Assembly (NCBI GenBank): GCA_023428365.1
Contig: JAEYYQ010000296.1
Span: forward strand, 1-5,118
Origin: Pseudomonadota bacterium
GTDB taxonomy: Bacteria > Pseudomonadota > Alphaproteobacteria > Rhizobiales > Hyphomicrobiaceae
DNA: 5,118 nt
Reading direction: 5' to 3'
Below the pieces are notes generated by a model. The model was not told the DNA's origin. It ran no database searches and was given only the letters and a program-made list of their open reading frames with translations. Position 1 is the stretch's first letter. Each line of letters begins with the position of its first letter. Shown piece after piece: positions 1 through 5,118 of this stretch. Position numbers and translations under genes: made by a program.

Positions 1-1366
1 TGTTGTCCATCACCGAGCGATGCAGCAGCGACGTGTCCTGCGTCACCAAGCCGATCTGCGCGCGAAGGCTGTCCTGCGTGACATCCGCAATGTTCTGCCC
101 GTCGATGAGAACGCGGCCGCCTTCCAGATCGTAAAAGCGCAGCAACAGGCTCACCAGCGTGGACTTGCCCGCACCGGAGCGCCCAACCAGGCCGACCTTC
201 TCACCTGGTGCAATACGCAGCGTGAGATCATCGATGACACCGCCTTCCTTGCCGTAATGGAAGCGGACGCCCTCGTACTTGATCTCGCCCTTGCTCACGA
301 CCAACGGCTTGGCGCCGGGTTTGTCCACCACGTCGATTGGCCGGCTGATGGTCTCCATGCCTTCTTCGACGGTGCCGATGGACTCGAAGATGTTGGCGAG
401 CGTCATCATGATCCAGCCGGACATCGCGATCAGACGAATGACAAGAGCGGTGATCAAAGCCACCGCGCCAATCGTGACGGCGCCGGTGCTCCAGAGCCAG
501 ATGGCAAGCCCCGTTGCCGATACCATGAGGACGCCGTTCAGCGAGTACAGCACGAACTCCAGAAGCGTGAGATTGCGCTGGCTGGCCAGATGCTTATCGA
601 GCAGATTGCCCAGCGCCCGCTGCGCACTCTCGTCCTCGCGCTCGGCGTGGGCGAACAGTTTGACGGTGAGGATATTGGTGTAGCTATCCACCACACGACC
701 CGTCAGCTTGGAGCGCGCCTCAGAGGCCGCGAACGACAGCTTCTGGATGCGCGGCACGAAATACCAGACGGTGACTCCGTAAGCGGTCAGCCATGCCAAG
801 AGCGGGATGGTCAGCCGCCAATCCGCATCCGCGAATAGGAACAGTGCCGCGCCCCATTGGACGACAGCGAACCAAATCGCATCGATGATCTGCAGCACCG
901 ATTCACGCAGCGAGTGCCCGGTCTGCAGAACCTTGGATGCGACGCGCCCGGCGAAATCGTTCTGATAGAACCCGAGGCTCTGACGCAGCACGTACCGGTG
1001 CGACTGCCACCGCACCCGCGCGCTGAACTGCGGCGAGATCATCTGGTTCTTAAGAAGGTCGTGCAGCGTCGACACAAGCGGCCGCAGGATCAGCGCCACA
1101 AAGCCCATCAACAGCAGCAAGCTGGAGTTATCAGCGATGAAGGTCGCCGGCGTCTGCGCTTCCCTCATACGATCGACGAGGTTGCCGATGAAGGCATACA
1201 GCGACACTTCGATCAGCGACCCGGCCAGACCGATCACCAACAGAAGCGCGAACGCAGGCCAGATCGGCTGCACGAAATGCCAATAGAACGCCGACAGCGT
1301 GGCCGGCGGCTGCGTCGGCTCTTCGCGCGTGAACGCCTCGATGCGAGATTCTAACCACTTGAACAT
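1..1366 (-). CDS. ABC exporter half-transporter (permease fused to ATPase), C-terminus cut by window edge
   Basis: Type-I ABC exporter half-transporter of the MsbA/LmrA class, expected to homodimerise in the inner membrane and use ATP to drive export of a hydrophobic or amphipathic substrate, which cannot be told from sequence. I read it by translating the minus strand: 455 complete codons from the ATG at 1366. A soluble N-terminus (about 1-32) is followed by six predicted membrane segments near residues 34-63, 83-104, 161-181, 184-206, 270-292 and 296-318. The nucleotide-binding domain starts near 360, with an A-loop tyrosine (Y371 in VRFHYGK), Walker A GRSGAGKST (395-403) and the Q-loop glutamine Q443 in GLVTQDTSLLHRSV. 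About 150 residues are missing off the left edge, including the LSGGQ signature, Walker B and H-loop. An AGGA Shine-Dalgarno sequence lies 9 nt before the ATG. The gene diverges from hemF. The family assignment is firm; a lipid-exporting or heme-related role would be a guess. Confidence 0.93.
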   Translation of the reverse strand, partial: MFKWLESRIEAFTREEPTQPPATLSAFYWHFVQPIWPAFALLLVIGLAGSLIEVSLYAFIGNLVDRMREAQTPATFIADNSSLLLLMGFVALILRPLVSTLHDLLKNQMISPQFSARVRWQSHRYVLRQSLGFYQNDFAGRVASKVLQTGHSLRESVLQIIDAIWFAVVQWGAALFLFADADWRLTIPLLAWLTAYGVTVWYFVPRIQKLSFAASEARSKLTGRVVDSYTNILTVKLFAHAEREDESAQRALGNLLDKHLASQRNLTLLEFVLYSLNGVLMVSATGLAIWLWSTGAVTIGAVALITALVIRLIAMSGWIMMTLANIFESIGTVEEGMETISRPIDVVDKPGAKPLVVSKGEIKYEGVRFHYGKEGGVIDDLTLRIAPGEKVGLVGRSGAGKSTLVSLLLRFYDLEGGRVLIDGQNIADVTQDSLRAQIGLVTQDTSLLHRSVMDN

Positions 1367-1466
1367 CTGGTACTTTCCTGGGAACGATGCGGCGTCAGAG
1401 ACGCGCAGACATCACGCCGCCGTCGGGCCGGGCGCGATGCTTGTTCCACATCAATGTTTGAATTCG

Positions 1467-1495
1467 ATCCTTCTCTTACCCACAAGACGCGTCAA
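1467..1495 (-). promoter_or_regulatory. possible promoter for the ABC exporter gene
   Basis: On the minus strand a TTGACG -35-like hexamer (1490-1495, 5 of 6 to TTGACA) is followed after 17 bp by AAGGAT (1467-1472), a poor -10 with 3 of 6 matches. It would give a leader of roughly 95 nt before the ATG at 1366. The -35 and spacing fit sigma-70-type promoters, but the weak -10 makes this tentative. The element would lie within the presumed hemF leader, so the two divergent transcription units may overlap. Confidence 0.25.
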
Positions 1496-1518
1496 AAGCA
1501 TGACCTTGAAGGGATGAC

Positions 1519-2427
1519 ATGCTGCCTCAGTCCGAGCTCCTCGATCAACGCCGCGCCAAAGCGGCCGCTTGGTTCGAAACTTTGCGCGACGACATCCGAT
1601 CCGCATTCGAAGACCTTGAGCAGACGTTGCCTGCGGACGCACCGCTCGCAGATCGCCCCGCCGGACGGTTCGTTGCGACACCCTGGAACCGCACCGATCA
1701 TAGCGGCAAACCGGGCGGCGGAGGCACTATGTCCCTCATGTCCGGAAGGGTCTTCGAAAAAGTCGGTGTTCACACCTCAACCGTATTTGGCGAGTTCGCG
1801 CCCGAATTTCGAGACCAGATTCCCGGCGCCAAGGAAGATCCGCGCTTTTGGGCATCCGGAATTTCGCTGATCGCACACATGCAGAACCCGCATGTGCCTG
1901 CCGTGCATATGAACACCCGGATGGTCGTCACAACCAAGTGGTGGTTCGGAGGCGGCGCTGATCTCACGCCAGTGCTCGCGCGCCGTCGCACCCAGGAAGA
2001 TCCCGATTCAGCAGCGTTCCATGGGGCCATGAAAGCGGCCTGCGCGCCGCACGCAGTCGCCGATTACCCGCGCTACAAGCAGTGGTGCGATGAGTATTTC
2101 TATCTGCCGCATCGCAAGGAGATGCGCGGCATCGGCGGCATCTTCTACGATTATCTGACGCCCGCTGACGACATGGGCGGCTGGGATGCAGCATTCGCCT
2201 TCACGCAGGACGTCGGTCGCGCGTTCCGGACGATCTATCCGGAGCTGGTACGGCGCAACTGGACCGCTCCCTGGACGGAAGCAGAGCGCGAAGAACAACT
2301 CGTCCGTCGCGGTCGCTACGTCGAGTTCAATCTGCTCTACGACCGCGGAACGATCTTCGGCCTCAAGACCGGCGGCAATGTCGACAGCATTCTGTCGTCG
2401 ATGCCTCCGATCGTGAAATGGCCCTGA
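1519..2427 (+). CDS. hemF: oxygen-dependent coproporphyrinogen III oxidase
   Basis: HemF catalyses the O2-dependent oxidative decarboxylation of two propionate side chains of coproporphyrinogen III to vinyl groups, giving protoporphyrinogen IX in heme (and, where present, chlorophyll) synthesis. It is a soluble homodimer. At 302 residues it matches the usual bacterial length of about 300. The family signature is present from residue 187 ([18 protein letters not shown], then IGGIFYD), as is the [18 protein letters not shown] segment (110-127). The four histidines conserved in the family align to H120, H130, H168 and H198, and the active-site Asp-Arg pair is D275-R276 in YDRGTIFG. The C-terminal [14 protein letters not shown] motif is intact. 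Start choice: an in-frame TGA at 1507-1509 rules out extension, and AAGGGA (1509-1514) lies 4 nt before the ATG. It diverges from the ABC exporter and converges on the DUF6481-type gene. No other heme gene is in the window. It appears fully functional. Confidence 0.98.
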   Translation: MLPQSELLDQRRAKAAAWFETLRDDIRSAFEDLEQTLPADAPLADRPAGRFVATPWNRTDHSGKPGGGGTMSLMSGRVFEKVGVHTSTVFGEFAPEFRDQIPGAKEDPRFWASGISLIAHMQNPHVPAVHMNTRMVVTTKWWFGGGADLTPVLARRRTQEDPDSAAFHGAMKAACAPHAVADYPRYKQWCDEYFYLPHRKEMRGIGGIFYDYLTPADDMGGWDAAFAFTQDVGRAFRTIYPELVRRNWTAPWTEAEREEQLVRRGRYVEFNLLYDRGTIFGLKTGGNVDSILSSMPPIVKWP

Positions 2428-2428
2428 C

Positions 2429-2459
2429 CGCGCTCCAACCTATGACTGGCCAGAGCGCG
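2429..2459. terminator. inverted repeat in convergent gap, possible bidirectional terminator
   Basis: CGCGCTC (2429-2435) and GAGCGCG (2453-2459) form a perfect 7-bp stem around a 17-nt loop, immediately after the hemF stop and ahead of the stop of the opposing gene. An 8-bp palindrome CTGGCCAG (2446-2453) overlaps the loop and the first base of the right arm, so an alternative fold exists. There is no T-run on either side, so it is not a classical intrinsic terminator. Its place in the 37-bp gap between two converging genes is the main reason for suggesting a termination or 3'-end role. Confidence 0.35.
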
Positions 2460-2464
2460 CATCC

Positions 2465-2842
2465 TTAGCGTCCGCGACCGCCCGCCTTCTTGCGAGCCTT
2501 GCGTGCGGCGTAACGCGCATCGCGCTCGGCCTTGCGCTGCGCGGCGAGTTCAACCTCTCGCTGCGCTTCCTCCTCAGCTTCGCGCGCCTCGCGTGCGACC
2601 CGCTCGGCTTCCTCGGCTGCTTTACGAGCAGCCTCCTCAGCCGCGAGCCGCTTCTGCTCGGCGATCCTGGCAAGCCGCCGCTCATCGCGGGCTTCCGCGA
2701 TCGCCTTGCGCTCTGCCAACCGTTTCTGGAATTCTGGGTTTTCCGGCGACGAGCGTTCCTTGAAGCTCTTGAAAGCTGCCTGTTTGGCGTCGACCGCCAT
2801 GCTGCGCCGTTCGTGGAATGACTTCTCTCTAAACCCCGCCAT
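2465..2842 (-). CDS. small highly charged helical protein, DUF6481 type
   Basis: A 125-residue protein of unknown function. The N-terminus (MAGFREKSFHERRSMAVDAK, 1-20) followed by an Ala/Arg/Lys/Glu-rich body resembles the alphaproteobacterial DUF6481 family as I remember it. Residues about 40-118 should form one long charged helix or coiled coil, with repeated short blocks such as AEEAARKAAEEAERVAREAR (68-87). The tail is strongly basic (ARKARKKAGGRGR, 113-125). There is no signal peptide, membrane segment, cysteine or recognisable catalytic motif. The basic tail could allow RNA, DNA or ribosome contact, which is only inference. The start is supported by a weak GGA 5 nt upstream of the ATG and by the family-like N-terminus. 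It lies 107 bp after ivd on the same strand and converges with hemF. The opposite strand is also open here, but its Arg/Ser/Ala-rich products look like shadows of the GC-rich Ala/Arg/Glu codons. Confidence 0.85.
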   Translation of the reverse strand: MAGFREKSFHERRSMAVDAKQAAFKSFKERSSPENPEFQKRLAERKAIAEARDERRLARIAEQKRLAAEEAARKAAEEAERVAREAREAEEEAQREVELAAQRKAERDARYAARKARKKAGGRGR

Positions 2843-2882
2843 ATGTATCCGTCTCTAGGCCTTCCTTAAAACCATCGCGACC

Positions 2883-2906
2883 TGCTGATAGCGCAAATCA
2901 TCAGCA
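2883..2906. repeat. 7-bp inverted repeat between ivd and the DUF6481-type gene
   Basis: TGCTGAT (2883-2889) and ATCAGCA (2900-2906) are perfect inverted copies separated by 10 nt. The hairpin sits 44 nt beyond the ivd stop and 41 bp before the ATG of the downstream gene on the minus strand. It has no T-run directly after it (a TTTT occurs about 15 nt further on), so termination of ivd would be weak. A poor promoter-like pair, TTGTCT then TATCAG with 16 bp between them on the minus strand, overlaps it, so it could equally be an operator. Confidence 0.3.
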
Positions 2907-2949
2907 AGACAAAACCCCTTCGCCAGCATTCCAGACCGTTGGAAAACGC

Positions 2950-4122
2950 TTAGGCCGTTTTTTCGAACAGTTCGCGCCCTATCAGCATGCGGCGGATCTC
3001 ACTTGTCCCCGCGCCGATCTCATAGAGTTTGGCGTCACGCAGAAGCCGTCCGGTGGGATAATCATTTATATAGCCGTTCCCGCCCAATATTTGAATGGCG
3101 TCCAAGGCTACCTGCGTCGCTTTTTCCGCAGCAATCAGAATTGCGCCTGCGGCATCCTGGCGCGTCGTCTCTCCGCGGTCACACGCTTTGGCCACCGCAT
3201 ACACGTAAGCGCGGCAGGAATTGAGCGTAACATACATGTCCGCGAGTTTGCCCTGAATGAGCTGGAACGTACCGATCGGAGCCCCGAACTGCTTTCGTTC
3301 GTGCACGTACGGCATCACCACATCCATGCACGCCTGCATGATACCCAAAGGCCCGGCGGCCAAAACCGCGCGCTCATAATCCAGACCGCTCATGAGAATG
3401 TTGACGCCTTTGCCGACAGCCCCGAGCACGTTCTCGGCCGGGACTTCGCAGTCCTCGAACACCAGCTCACCGGTGTTCGAGCCTCGCATCCCAAGCTTGT
3501 CGAGCTTCTGAGCGACCCGAAAGCCCTTGAAACCTTTCTCAATGATGAAGGCCGTGATGCCCCGCGGCCCAGCCGTCGGATCGGTCTTGGCATAGACAAT
3601 AATCACATCACCGCCCGGGCCGTTGGTGATCCACATCTTGGTGCCGTTCAGGATGTAGCGATCGCCTTTCTTCTGCGCGGTCATCCGCATCGAGACGACG
3701 TCCGATCCGGCGCCCGGCTCGGACATGGCAAGGCCGCCAACGTGTTCGCCTGAGATGAGTTTCGGCAGATAGCGTCGCTTCTGCTCCTCAGAGCCGTTAC
3801 GGCGTACCTGATTGACGCACAAATTCGAATGCGCACCGTATGAAAGCCCAACCGCCGCCGAAGCGCGGCTGACTTCCTCCATGGCAACCACGTGCTCGAG
3901 ATAGCCCAGGCCGACACCGCCGAACTCTTCCTCGACGGTGATGCCATGCAGGCCAAGCTCTCCCATCTTGGGCCAGAGGTGGCGCGGGAACTCGTCCGTG
4001 CGATCGATCTCCTGCGCGATGGAGGCGATCTCATTGGCGGCAAACGTGCGCGTCGTCTCGCGCAGCTGATCGGCGGTCTCTCCGAGATCAAAATTAAATG
4101 AGGGCAGGGCGTTGGGGATCAT
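2950..4122 (-). CDS. ivd: isovaleryl-CoA dehydrogenase
   Basis: FAD-dependent acyl-CoA dehydrogenase that oxidises isovaleryl-CoA to 3-methylcrotonyl-CoA in leucine catabolism, passing electrons to electron-transfer flavoprotein; a soluble homotetramer in this family. From the chosen start it has 390 residues, the normal length for bacterial IVD. Family signature 1 is [13 protein letters not shown] (132-144), contacting flavin and substrate. Signature 2 is [20 protein letters not shown] (344-363). The catalytic base expected for IVD is E250 in [15 protein letters not shown]. The position that holds the catalytic Glu in medium-chain enzymes is not Glu here ([11 protein letters not shown], 367-377), as is typical of IVD. 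Start choice: the ATG at 4122 begins MIPNALPSF, as other IVDs do, with GGTGGAG 5 nt upstream. The frame stays open to a GTG at 4218, but that lies upstream of the promoter. The usual leucine-pathway partners (methylcrotonyl-CoA carboxylase, hydroxymethylglutaryl-CoA lyase) are not in view. Confidence 0.96.
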   Translation of the reverse strand: MIPNALPSFNFDLGETADQLRETTRTFAANEIASIAQEIDRTDEFPRHLWPKMGELGLHGITVEEEFGGVGLGYLEHVVAMEEVSRASAAVGLSYGAHSNLCVNQVRRNGSEEQKRRYLPKLISGEHVGGLAMSEPGAGSDVVSMRMTAQKKGDRYILNGTKMWITNGPGGDVIIVYAKTDPTAGPRGITAFIIEKGFKGFRVAQKLDKLGMRGSNTGELVFEDCEVPAENVLGAVGKGVNILMSGLDYERAVLAAGPLGIMQACMDVVMPYVHERKQFGAPIGTFQLIQGKLADMYVTLNSCRAYVYAVAKACDRGETTRQDAAGAILIAAEKATQVALDAIQILGGNGYINDYPTGRLLRDAKLYEIGAGTSEIRRMLIGRELFEKTA

Positions 4123-4179
4123 GGCGTCTCCACCCGGCTTGTTGAACGTCGGCTTCTTGCATCGGCTCTTGTCTGCGAC

Positions 4180-4208
4180 CTTATAGGTGGTCTCATTCGC
4201 CTTGTCAG
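4180..4208 (-). promoter_or_regulatory. likely sigma-70-type promoter for ivd
   Basis: On the minus strand CTGACA (4203-4208, 5 of 6 to TTGACA) and TATAAG (4180-4185, 5 of 6 to TATAAT) are separated by the ideal 17 bp. Transcription would begin near 4173, giving a leader of about 50 nt before the ivd ATG at 4122. This also argues against the upstream GTG at 4218 as the ivd start, because it would lie outside the transcript. The -35 is only 10 bp from the first base of the divergent methyltransferase gene. Confidence 0.6.
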
Positions 4209-4218
4209 GTAAGGTCAC

Positions 4219-4707
4219 GTGTCTGAAACCCCACCCGATGGACGATTCGATCGTCCGACGCAGTTCCCCTGGCCTCCAGTCCTGCTGGCTCTGGTTGTTG
4301 CCGGCGCGTGGGTGCTGCAGGCGAGTTATCCGCTGACATGGCCTGGATTGGACGACCTGCCGGCGCGCATCGCTGGTCTGGGCCTCGGACTTGCGGGAAT
4401 AGCCCTTCTGGTGTGGTCGGCATTAACCCTGCGTCGCGCGCAAACGACGATCCTTCCCCACGCCGGAGCATCCGTACTCGTCACCGACGGGCCATTTCGC
4501 TTCCGCCGCAATCCCATTTATCTGGCCGACATGCTGATCCTGATCGGTCTCGCCGAGCTGACCAAGAACATCTGGATCGTTCTTCTCATTCCGGTGTTCG
4601 CCGTGCTGGTTACGTGGCTGGCCATCATTCCGGAAGAAAAGCACCTCGAAGCCCGCTTCGGTGATGCCTATCGCGTTTACAAGGAACGGACGCGGCGGCT
4701 GATCTAG
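4219..4707 (+). CDS. isoprenylcysteine carboxyl methyltransferase-like membrane methyltransferase
   Basis: Small integral-membrane protein of the ICMT/phospholipid-methyltransferase-like superfamily, whose characterised members use S-adenosylmethionine to methylate lipid-soluble or prenylated substrates. The bacterial substrate is not predictable. It has 162 residues. Predicted membrane segments lie near 18-36, 50-71 and 101-138 (the last probably a helical hairpin). The family's conserved C-terminal half is clear: [13 protein letters not shown] (91-103), with Asn where many members have His, then [20 protein letters not shown] (139-158) with the E139-E140 pair linked to SAM and substrate binding in the family. 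The start is GTG at 4219, preceded by AAGG (4211-4214) with 4 nt spacing; the next Met in frame is residue 104, far too late. It diverges from ivd, and hrpB follows after 52 nt, perhaps in one transcript. Its job here is unknown; the family call is firm. Confidence 0.9.
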   Translation: MSETPPDGRFDRPTQFPWPPVLLALVVAGAWVLQASYPLTWPGLDDLPARIAGLGLGLAGIALLVWSALTLRRAQTTILPHAGASVLVTDGPFRFRRNPIYLADMLILIGLAELTKNIWIVLLIPVFAVLVTWLAIIPEEKHLEARFGDAYRVYKERTRRLI

Positions 4708-4759
4708 CGAGCCGCAAGACCGTCGACGCGCGAAGCGGATTACCCGCGTATCTGCGCCC

Positions 4760-5118
4760 ATGCATTTCGAGACCTCCCTGCCGATCGACAGCGTCCTCGG
4801 CGACATCGATGCCGCGCTGGCGACGCACACCTCCGCCGTCCTGGTCGCGCCTCCGGGCGCAGGCAAGACGACGCGTGTTCCGTTGGCTCTGCTGGAGTCC
4901 GCCTGGCTGGCAGGCCGCAAGATCCTCGTGCTGGAACCCCGGCGGCTGGCGGCTCGCGCGGCTGCCAATCGCATGGCGCTGTCACTGGCTGAAACCCTCG
5001 GACAAACCATCGGCCTGCGCGCACGGCTGAACTCCAAGGTTGGCCCCAAAGGCCGCATCGAGGTGATCACCGAGGGGGTCTTCACGCGCATGATCCTCGA
5101 CGATCCGGAATTGTCTGG
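4760..5118 (+). CDS. hrpB: ATP-dependent helicase HrpB, N-terminal part, cut by window edge
   Basis: DEAH-box superfamily-2 helicase of the HrpB type, an ATP-dependent nucleic-acid helicase whose cellular role is poorly defined in most bacteria. Only the first 119 of roughly 820 residues are present. Visible are motif I/Walker A (VAPPGAGKTTRVPLALL, 29-45), motif Ia (LEPRRLAARAAANRMA, 58-73) and the ITEGVFTRM segment (103-111), which together are diagnostic of HrpB. The segment GLRARLNSKVGPKGRIEV (85-102) sits where many HrpB proteins read G-Y-R-V-R-L. The DEAH motif and everything beyond it lie off the right edge. The ATG at 4760 is chosen because the protein then starts close to the family's usual LPID segment and the frame, open back to 4703, offers no better start. 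The Shine-Dalgarno sequence is poor, so translation may be weak or the start slightly different. It lies 52 nt after the methyltransferase gene on the same strand. Confidence 0.93.
   Translation, partial: MHFETSLPIDSVLGDIDAALATHTSAVLVAPPGAGKTTRVPLALLESAWLAGRKILVLEPRRLAARAAANRMALSLAETLGQTIGLRARLNSKVGPKGRIEVITEGVFTRMILDDPELS

Noticed and set aside
20..838. Long plus-strand open frame (272 codons) and the following one at 857-1354
   Set aside because: They run antisense to the ABC exporter, whose minus-strand reading shows the membrane domain, Walker A and Q-loop. The plus-strand products are His/Arg/Asp-rich with no family resemblance.
1299..1517. Small plus-strand open frame just upstream of hemF as a leader peptide or extra gene
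   Set aside because: It overlaps the antisense of the ABC exporter start, has no clear ribosome-binding site, and its product resembles nothing I know.
2503..2858. Plus-strand open frames opposite the DUF6481-type gene
   Set aside because: They encode low-complexity Arg/Ser/Ala protein, the expected complement of Ala/Glu/Arg codons. The minus strand gives a family-like N-terminus and a sensible start.
3091..3753. 220-codon plus-strand open frame inside ivd
   Set aside because: It is fully antisense to ivd, whose two family signatures and catalytic residues are intact. Long antisense frames are common in GC-rich genes.
4123..4218. N-terminal extension of ivd starting at the GTG at 4218
   Set aside because: The strong promoter at 4180-4208 would place this start outside the transcript. 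The ATG at 4122 has a good ribosome-binding site and gives the usual IVD N-terminus and length.
4423..5091. 222-codon minus-strand open frame spanning the methyltransferase and hrpB
   Set aside because: It is antisense to two genes with clear family motifs. Its product is Arg/Ala/Ser-rich without recognisable domains.
1..5118. Mobile elements, CRISPR arrays, tRNA or rRNA genes, toxin-antitoxin or defence systems
   Set aside because: I found no terminal inverted repeats, transposase, regularly spaced direct repeats, RNA gene or defence-type domains. All sizeable genes belong to known housekeeping or metabolic families, apart from the DUF6481-type protein.

Overview
This window looks like an ordinary core-chromosome stretch of a GC-rich alphaproteobacterium, probably of the Hyphomicrobiales (Rhizobiales). 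The grounds are base composition, strong GC3 codon use, a DUF6481-type small charged protein (a family I know mainly from Alphaproteobacteria), an oxygen-dependent HemF, and an isovaleryl-CoA dehydrogenase of the alphaproteobacterial type. I cannot name the genus.

Layout, left to right: (1) 1-1366, minus strand: the first 455 residues of an MsbA-like ABC exporter half-transporter (membrane domain fused to ATPase), cut by the left edge before its signature motif and Walker B. (2) 1367-1518: a divergent intergenic region. (3) 1519-2427, plus strand: complete hemF, aerobic coproporphyrinogen III oxidase. (4) 2428-2464: a short convergent gap holding an inverted repeat that may act as a terminator. 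(5) 2465-2842, minus strand: a 125-residue, very charged, Ala/Arg/Lys/Glu-rich helical protein of DUF6481 type. (6) 2843-2949: a gap with a 7-bp hairpin. (7) 2950-4122, minus strand: ivd, isovaleryl-CoA dehydrogenase of leucine breakdown. (8) 4123-4218: a divergent region with a near-consensus promoter for ivd. (9) 4219-4707, plus strand: a GTG-started integral-membrane methyltransferase of the isoprenylcysteine carboxyl methyltransferase (ICMT)-like family. (10) 4760-5118, plus strand: the first 119 residues of the ATP-dependent helicase HrpB, cut by the right edge.

The genes do not form one pathway. They are housekeeping or metabolic units arranged as divergent and convergent pairs: ABC exporter and hemF diverge, hemF and the DUF6481 gene converge, and ivd and the methyltransferase diverge. 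The DUF6481 gene follows ivd on the same strand, and hrpB follows the methyltransferase, so each pair could be co-transcribed. I see no mobile element, CRISPR array, tRNA or rRNA, and no sign of a new multi-gene system. The points most worth a second look are the uncharacterised DUF6481 protein, the tightly packed ivd/methyltransferase divergent region with back-to-back GTG codons inside a CACGTG palindrome, and the control regions around hemF.
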